Of a DNA stretch of 64,000 nt, positions 56,270 through 64,000 are shown one piece after another. The DNA comes from Azolla caroliniana. Lineage: Eukaryota; Polypodiophyta. The position numbers and the translations under genes are program-made. Each line of letters starts with the position of its first letter. Position 1 is the first letter of the stretch. Location of the stretch: contig JBHGNT010000012.1 of the NCBI GenBank assembly GCA_043228905.1, positions 744,001-808,000 of the forward strand. Direction: 5' to 3'. The notes beneath the pieces are model-generated. The model worked only from the letters and a program-made list of their open reading frames with translations, was not told the origin of the DNA and did not search any database.

Positions 56270-56993
56270 GAGAGAGATGGAGAATATTGAAGTTCTCAAG
56301 TTGCTTGTTCTTGGATTGAGAAAACATCCTCGACGCTTGTTTCAAGCCATAGAGGCATTTCTTCAGTCGACATACGAGGTGACTTTCCTCCTCCATCGTT
56401 ATGAAGCCTGCCAATTGAGACATGTAAATGTCTTCTTCAAGATCTCTGTGTAGGAATGTCATCTTTACAACTCCTAGTAGGAGTTGGAGGGTGGTAATCT
56501 TGACTATTGGTGAGAATATCTCATCGTAGGTGACCCTGTGTTCTTGTTTGAAACCTTTCGTGACAAGACGAGCTTTGTACTTGGGTTTCTTTGAGTCAGA
56601 TACATATTTGTATCGGAAAACCCATTTGCAAGATAGCGGCTTTCTTCCAATTGGTAGTTCGACCAACTCCCATGTCTGATTCTTGTGAATCGAGTCCATT
56701 TCGGATTTCATGGCTTGTAGCCATGTTTCGGCGCCCGCTGCATTCGAATGGTGGAGCGTGCGATTTCGTCCATTGATCTCCACTCATTGGCTGACATTGA
56801 AGCAGGCTTTTCGGAGTGTCGAATGGCCTTGACTTGTCTTCGAATAATCAGTAGTCTTGCATCATCTCCTTCCATAGGGCAAAGTTTTTGGCGTCAAATT
56901 TTCGGATCTCAACTCCTGTACTGGATGTTAATGCTATGATTCTTTTGAAAGTGAGATTTGCTAACCTTGTCTTTTTCCTTTCAGCTTCTTTTT
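56270..56993 (-). pseudogene. Ty1/copia retrotransposon, gag start fused to reverse transcriptase by deletion
   Basis: The minus strand encodes the gag start (56993-56770; KFDAKNFALWKEMMQDY then RRQVKAIRHSEKP in a shifted frame). It passes directly into RT (56750-56330; CKWVFRYKY, KARLVTKGF, LYGLKQA), skipping protease, integrase and early RT. The RT itself breaks after LYGLKQA. The element is defective. Confidence 0.8.
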
Positions 56994-59207
56994 CTGTTGT
57001 TTGTGAGGACATGTTTGTTATGCTTAGCAAATAACACAGAGGGAAGGCAAGAAGATATAGACCGATAATAGACACACACAGATGAAGCTTTAATGGAAGC
57101 TTTCTTTCTCTGTTTTCTATTGTTTGTGAGGACATGTTTGTTATGCTTAGCAAATAACACAGAGGGAAGGCAAGAAGATATAGACCGATAATAGACACAC
57201 ACAGATGAAGCTTTAATGGAAGCTTTCTTTCTCTGTTTTCTATTGTTTGTGAGGACATGTTTGTTATGCTTAGCAAATAACACAGAGGGAAGGCAAGAAG
57301 ATATAGACCGATAATAGACACACACAGATGAAGCTTTAATGGAAGCTTTCTTTCTCTGTTTTCTATTGTTTGTGAGGACATGTTTGTTATGCTTAGCAAA
57401 TAACACAGAGGGAAGGCAAGAAGATATAGACCGATAATAGACACACACAGATGAAGCTTTAATGGAAGCTTTCTTTCTCTGTTTTCTATTGTTTGTGAGG
57501 ACATGTTTGTTATGCTTAGCAAATAACACAGAGGGAAGGCAAGAAGATATAGACCGATAATAGACACACACAGATGAAGCTTTAATGGAAGCTTTCTTTC
57601 TCTGTTTTCTATTGTTTGTGAGGACATGTTTGTTATGCTTAGCAAATAACACAGAGGGAAGGCAAGAAGATATAGACCGATAATAGACACACACAGATGA
57701 AGCTTTAATGGAAGCTTTCTTTCTCTGTTTTCTATTGTTTGTGAGGACATGTTTGTTATGCTTAGCAAATAACACAGAGGGAAGGCAAGAAGATATAGAC
57801 CGATAATAGACACACACAGATGAAGCTTTAATGGAAGCTTTCTTTCTCTGTTTTCTATTGTTTGTGAGGACATGTTTGTTATGCTTAGCAAATAACACAG
57901 AGGGAAGGCAAGAAGATATAGACCGATAATAGACACACACAGATGAAGCTTTAATGGAAGCTTTCTTTCTCTGTTTTCTATTGTTTGTGAGGACATGTTT
58001 GTTATGCTTAGCAAATAACACAGAGGGAAGGCAAGAAGATATAGACCGATAATAGACACACACAGATGAAGCTTTAATGGAAGCTTTCTTTCTCTGTTTT
58101 CTATTGTTTGTGAGGACATGTTTGTTATGCTTAGCAAATAACACAGAGGGAAGGCAAGAAGATATAGACCGATAATAGACACACACAGATGAAGCTTTAA
58201 TGGAAGCTTTCTTTCTCTGTTTTCTATTGTTTGTGAGGACATGTTTGTTATGCTTAGCAAATAACACAGAGGGAAGGCAAGAAGATATAGACCGATAATA
58301 GACACACACAGATGAAGCTTTAATGGAAGCTTTCTTTCTCTGTTTTCTATTGTTTGTGAGGACATGTTTGTTATGCTTAGCAAATAACACAGAGGGAAGG
58401 CAAGAAGATATAGACCGATAATAGACACACACAGATGAAGCTTTAATGGAAGCTTTCTTTCTCTGTTTTCTATTGTTTGTGAGGACATGTTTGTTATGCT
58501 TAGCAAATAACACAGAGGGAAGGCAAGAAGATATAGACCGATAATAGACACACACAGATGAAGCTTTAATGGAAGCTTTCTTTCTCTGTTTTCTATTGTT
58601 TGTGAGGACATGTTTGTTATGCTTAGCAAATAACACAGAGGGAAGGCAAGAAGATATAGACCGATAATAGACACACACAGATGAAGCTTTAATGGAAGCT
58701 TTCTTTCTCTGTTTTCTATTGTTTGTGAGGACATGTTTGTTATGCTTAGCAAATAACACAGAGGGAAGGCAAGAAGATATAGACCGATAATAGACACACA
58801 CAGATGAAGCTTTAATGGAAGCTTTCTTTCTCTGTTTTCTATTGTTTGTGAGGACATGTTTGTTATGCTTAGCAAATAACACAGAGGGAAGGCAAGAAGA
58901 TATAGACCGATAATAGACACACACAGATGAAGCTTTAATGGAAGCTTTCTTTCTCTGTTTTCTATTGTTTGTGAGGACATGTTTGTTATGCTTAGCAAAT
59001 AACACAGAGGGAAGGCAAGAAGATATAGACCGATAATAGACACACACAGATGAAGCTTTAATGGAAGCTTTCTTTCTCTGTTTTCTATTGTTTGTGAGGA
59101 CATGTTTGTTATGCTTAGCAAATAACACAGAGGGAAGGCAAGAAGATATAGACCGATAATAGACACACACAGATGAAACTTTAATGGAGGTTTTCTTTCT
59201 CTGTTTT
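56994..59207 (-). repeat. Tandem array, 18 copies of a 123-bp unit
   Basis: Units start every 123 bp (for example GAGGACATG at 57006, 57129, 57252). Internal units look identical; only the first and last differ by a few bases. On the minus strand each unit contains AACATGTCCTCACAAACA, the presumed gag start region, so the array multiplies the leader and gag start of the adjoining copia element. Because 123 is divisible by 3, a 788-codon frame runs through it; I do not regard that as a gene. Confidence 0.95.
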
Positions 59208-59404
59208 CTCTCACTCTCTCTACAACATTAGGTTATCGCTTATATACTAAGCCCTAACTATATGGACGAGTTCACACTAGGATACAAAAGTGGAAGGAGT
59301 CAACCTTTTATGCCAACACATGCACCCACGATTCCCGCTATCCAATCACATTAGTCAGCAATACCCTTCGCTTATGTTTTGTAAATATCAACGACCTACA
59401 TAAC
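59107..59404 (-). mobile_element. Probable 5' LTR of the copia element
   Basis: On the minus strand it would run from TGTTATGTAGGTCG (59404) to AAGCATAACA (59107), giving 7-bp inverted ends TGTTATG/CATAACA. TATATAAG lies at 59239-59246 and a GA-rich leader at 59205-59220. No matching LTR was found on the far side, and no primer-binding site was recognised. Confidence 0.5.
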
Positions 59405-60228
59405 ACCTCGGGTAAATTCAAGAATGAAGCCAAGCCTGGGGCAATGAATACGTGTGAGACCGTATGGAAGCCTGAGGTTTAGGGTTTAGGGTGTGTTAGA
59501 AACAAACTATCCATGCGTTGGTTTGATAAGTAAAAATGTGGAGTTTGGACATAGCATAGAGTGAATGAAGTAAAAGAAGTAAAAGAAGAAGAAGAAGAAG
59601 AAGAAGAAGAAGAAGAAGAAACGCAGAGTCACACGGATTTGAGCCTACGACCTCATCGCTCGATTAGATTTGATAACCAGGAAACGCAACAACCAAACCC
59701 TATTCTCTGAAGGTTTCCGGTCTGTCTTGCCTGCCTGCCTGCCTGTTTGGTGAAGCTTGGTCTTACGAATTGCATGTTCCATTCATCTAGGGTGCAAGAT
59801 TTGTTTCTTTTCAGAATAATGTTTTCATTGCTTGCCTGAGGATATTCCTGTTTTTATCAATTCTTAGAAGGTGCTTACCAACTGAAAATTATGCTTAATG
59901 TGTTTCCTCTGGGATCTGAAAATGTGAACTATTTTATTGCTTTGGTCTTAAGAATTGCATGTATTCAACTTCATGCTCCATTCATCTAGTGTAGAAGCTT
60001 TGTTTCTGTTCAAAATAACGCATTGCATCATAAAATGTGGGGCTATTAATGTTGAGAGAGGGGAGAGACAAACAGGAAGAACATTGAATGGTCAAGTACT
60101 GAACAAAGTTAGTTCTCGTTTGTTGATAATGGTTAGATGAAGACGACTATGTTTTAGACTCTCTCTTCCTGATATACAAAGTCTTAAGTACTAGAGCAAA
60201 GCAGGAGGAGCTGACTACGGATTGCGAA
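59405..60228. other. Intergenic upstream of the helicase
   Basis: Contains a telomere-like GGTTTAGGGTTTAGGG at 59477-59492 and a GAA run at 59585-59621. A weak B-box-like GGCTCAAATCC lies on the minus strand at about 59636-59646. Two diverged copies of GTCTTA(A/C)GAATTGCATG occur at 59760 and 59946. The promoter could not be pinpointed. Confidence 0.55.
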
Positions 60229-63766
<3,538 letters not shown>

Positions 63767-64000
63767 GTATGCACAGGGCTCAGCAAACCTCTGGTGTATG
63801 AAGAAATGGCATTTCAAAATGTTTGCTCTTACTAATATCTGCAAACATTCATGGATAACTAGAATTTCAGCATAAGATAAACTTGTTTGGGATTTACCAG
63901 AACACCTGAATTTACAAAAATGACCATAACTGCAGTGCAAAATGCAGTGCTACAGGAATTTTGGGAAACTTGTGTGTTCTGATAAATACTAAAACGCTGA
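63767..64000. other. Start of the next helicase intron
   Basis: Begins GTATGC after ATAGACATCTACAG and runs to the window edge; no further exon recognised. Confidence 0.7.

Noticed and set aside
56994-59207. CRISPR array
   Set aside because: Units are contiguous direct repeats without unique spacers, and the genome is eukaryotic.
56848-59214. 788-codon minus-strand open frame with 41-residue hydrophobic repeats as a membrane or repeat protein gene
   Set aside because: The frame exists because the 123-bp repeat lacks stops and is divisible by 3; another frame is open for 729 codons. Each unit corresponds to a retrotransposon leader and gag start.

Overview
The window is nuclear DNA of a streptophyte plant. 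It has spliced genes with canonical plant introns, a type I vacuolar H+-pyrophosphatase with the usual plant 8-exon layout, several TTTAGGG-type runs (for example 53698-53717 and 59477-59495), and many LINE and LTR retroelements. A complete C-terminal part of an axonemal inner-arm dynein heavy chain shows that the organism makes motile flagella. This points to a charophyte alga, bryophyte, lycophyte or fern, or to a cycad or Ginkgo, and not to a flowering plant. The species cannot be named from the sequence alone.

Layout. (1) 1-39270, + strand: about 3,396 residues (40 exons, 39 introns) of a DNAH1-type dynein heavy chain. The N-terminal tail lies off the left edge. The frame is intact through linker, AAA1-AAA6, stalk and C-terminal domain. 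Its introns (81 bp to 7.8 kb) are filled with 5'-truncated LINEs, three solo LTRs with target-site duplications, tandem duplications, and a 6.3-kb GC-rich LTR-type element inserted in the stalk-coding part. (2) 39271-42111: AT-rich, no gene seen. (3) 42112-44403, - strand: a 4-exon, 255-residue conserved protein with a helix-hairpin-helix motif and basic C-terminus, function unknown. A pyrimidine-rich minisatellite lies just upstream. (4) 44827-47542: degenerate repeats, including remains of a second LINE family. (5) 47543-53120, - strand: K+-dependent type I vacuolar H+-PPase, 761 residues, 8 exons. (6) 53300-59404: intergenic repeats, namely two facing tRNA-like SINE heads, an internally deleted Ty1/copia element, and 18 tandem copies of a 123-bp unit. 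(7) 60229-63766, + strand: 5' part (10 exons, 593 residues) of a DHX33-like DEAH-box RNA helicase that runs off the right edge.

The four genes are ordinary single-copy-type cellular genes with no sign of shared function. The unusual content is in the mobile DNA: a LINE family whose 3' end carries a conserved hairpin and a CTTT-type tail; a layered insertion (old LINE, then LTR element, then young LINE) that can be ordered in time; a 924-codon reading frame in that LTR element with seven internal stops, all TAG or TGA; and a perfectly homogenised 123-bp array carrying a retrotransposon leader and gag start. Three GC-AG introns and a duplicated exon end with its own splice signals in the H+-PPase gene are the main oddities in the cellular genes.
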